Positions 63,783-64,000 of a stretch of 64,000 bases of DNA are shown piece by piece (position 1 is the first letter of the stretch; the number at the start of each line of letters is the position of its first letter). Under the pieces are notes generated by a model. It was not told the origin of the DNA. It saw only the letters and a list, made by a program, of their open reading frames with translations, and did not search any database. Origin of the DNA: Jutongia hominis (lineage in GTDB: Bacteria; Bacillota; Clostridia; Lachnospirales; Lachnospiraceae). The translations under genes and the position numbers were made by a program. The stretch covers positions 186,001-250,000 of the forward strand of contig NZ_JACRSW010000027.1 in the NCBI RefSeq assembly GCF_014384965.1, written 5' to 3'.

Positions 63783-64000
63783 ATGGAACAAAATGCCACA
63801 CTTACAAAAGACAAAAAAGGTGCGATCAATGTCAGCACATTTTCACAAAAGATTCATTCATATCTGAAACATCCGTTTTCTTTACTGGTATGGATCATTA
63901 CAATACTTGCAGCGTTGCTTACTGCAGCTTCTTTTGTATATCTTGTATTATATATATTGATCAAAGGTGTTCCTTACTTAAGACCGGAATTATTTTCATG
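63783..64000 (+). CDS. pstA: Phosphate ABC transporter permease PstA (3' end outside window)
   Basis: The first 72 codons are present, from ATG 63783, 1 bp after the pstC stop. A hydrophilic N-terminus (MEQNATLTKDKKGAINVS) is followed by one membrane segment (LLVWIITILAALLTAASFVY) and KGVPYLRPELF, as in PstA. The rest lies beyond the window. Confidence 0.85.
   Translation, partial: MEQNATLTKDKKGAINVSTFSQKIHSYLKHPFSLLVWIITILAALLTAASFVYLVLYILIKGVPYLRPELFS

Overview
This 64 kb window looks like part of a Firmicutes chromosome, most likely a gut Lachnospiraceae (Clostridia). The DNA is fairly AT-rich, ribosome-binding sites are strong GGAGG types, and there is a sporulation-type YlbJ membrane protein and a clostridial Na+-translocating decarboxylase operon. 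Gene order includes the canonical ylxM-ffh-rpsP-khpA-rimM-trmD block. The genus cannot be fixed from sequence reading alone. I see no tRNA, rRNA, CRISPR array, transposase or prophage.

Layout. 0-6.5 kb: a cut Nudix hydrolase, a rhodanese/TtcA-like fusion, YlbJ-like protein, a zinc phospholipase C-like protein, an M18 aminopeptidase and a D,D-carboxypeptidase. 6.6-12 kb: a five-gene operon with a 12S-type carboxyltransferase, a lipoprotein/OadG fusion, a biotin carrier, the Na+ pump beta subunit and a 5S-type oxaloacetate decarboxylase alpha subunit. 12-17 kb: the SRP/ribosome maturation block, interrupted between khpA and rimM by a gene-free foldback palindrome of about 530 bp and followed by a 53-bp tandem repeat that includes the end of trmD. 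17-23 kb: ApbE lipoprotein, a GNAT remnant, an ECF sigma/anti-sigma-like pair, a zinc metallopeptidase, a 6 x 93 bp hairpin array and a MATE exporter with an apparent attenuator leader.

23.5-45 kb is the centre of the window: a sulfur assimilation region. cysK and a sulfate ABC transporter are followed by APS reductase (AprAB type), ATP sulfurylase (CysDN), an O-acetylhomoserine sulfhydrylase, a small siroheme sulfite reductase, TusA, a thioredoxin, a ThiS-like sulfur carrier, its E1-like activator and a JAMM protease. Next come all the genes from glutamyl-tRNA to precorrin-2 (hemA, sirC-hemC fusion, cobA-hemD fusion, hemB, hemL) and trxB. Together they read as sulfate -> APS -> sulfite -> sulfide -> protein thiocarboxylate -> homocysteine/cysteine, with local synthesis of the siroheme the sulfite reductase needs. 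The final steps resemble the protein-thiocarboxylate-dependent methionine pathway described for Wolinella succinogenes.

45-64 kb: a DUF3877-like protein, an RmlD-like reductase coupled to a dicarboxylate symporter, a hybrid histidine kinase with a separate Hpt protein, a DUF1275 membrane protein, a Y-family polymerase with a YolD-like partner, TrkH/TrkA potassium uptake (minus strand), a DUF3737 beta-helix protein, a second MATE exporter, a PatB/MalY-like C-S lyase, a polysaccharide deacetylase, two more diverged copies of the hairpin repeat, and the start of a pst operon whose PstS is circularly permuted.

The most interesting items are the hairpin repeat family whose stems covary between copies, the giant palindrome inside the rimM operon, the combined transcarboxylase/Na+ pump operon, the sulfur-carrier assimilation cluster and the MATE leader.
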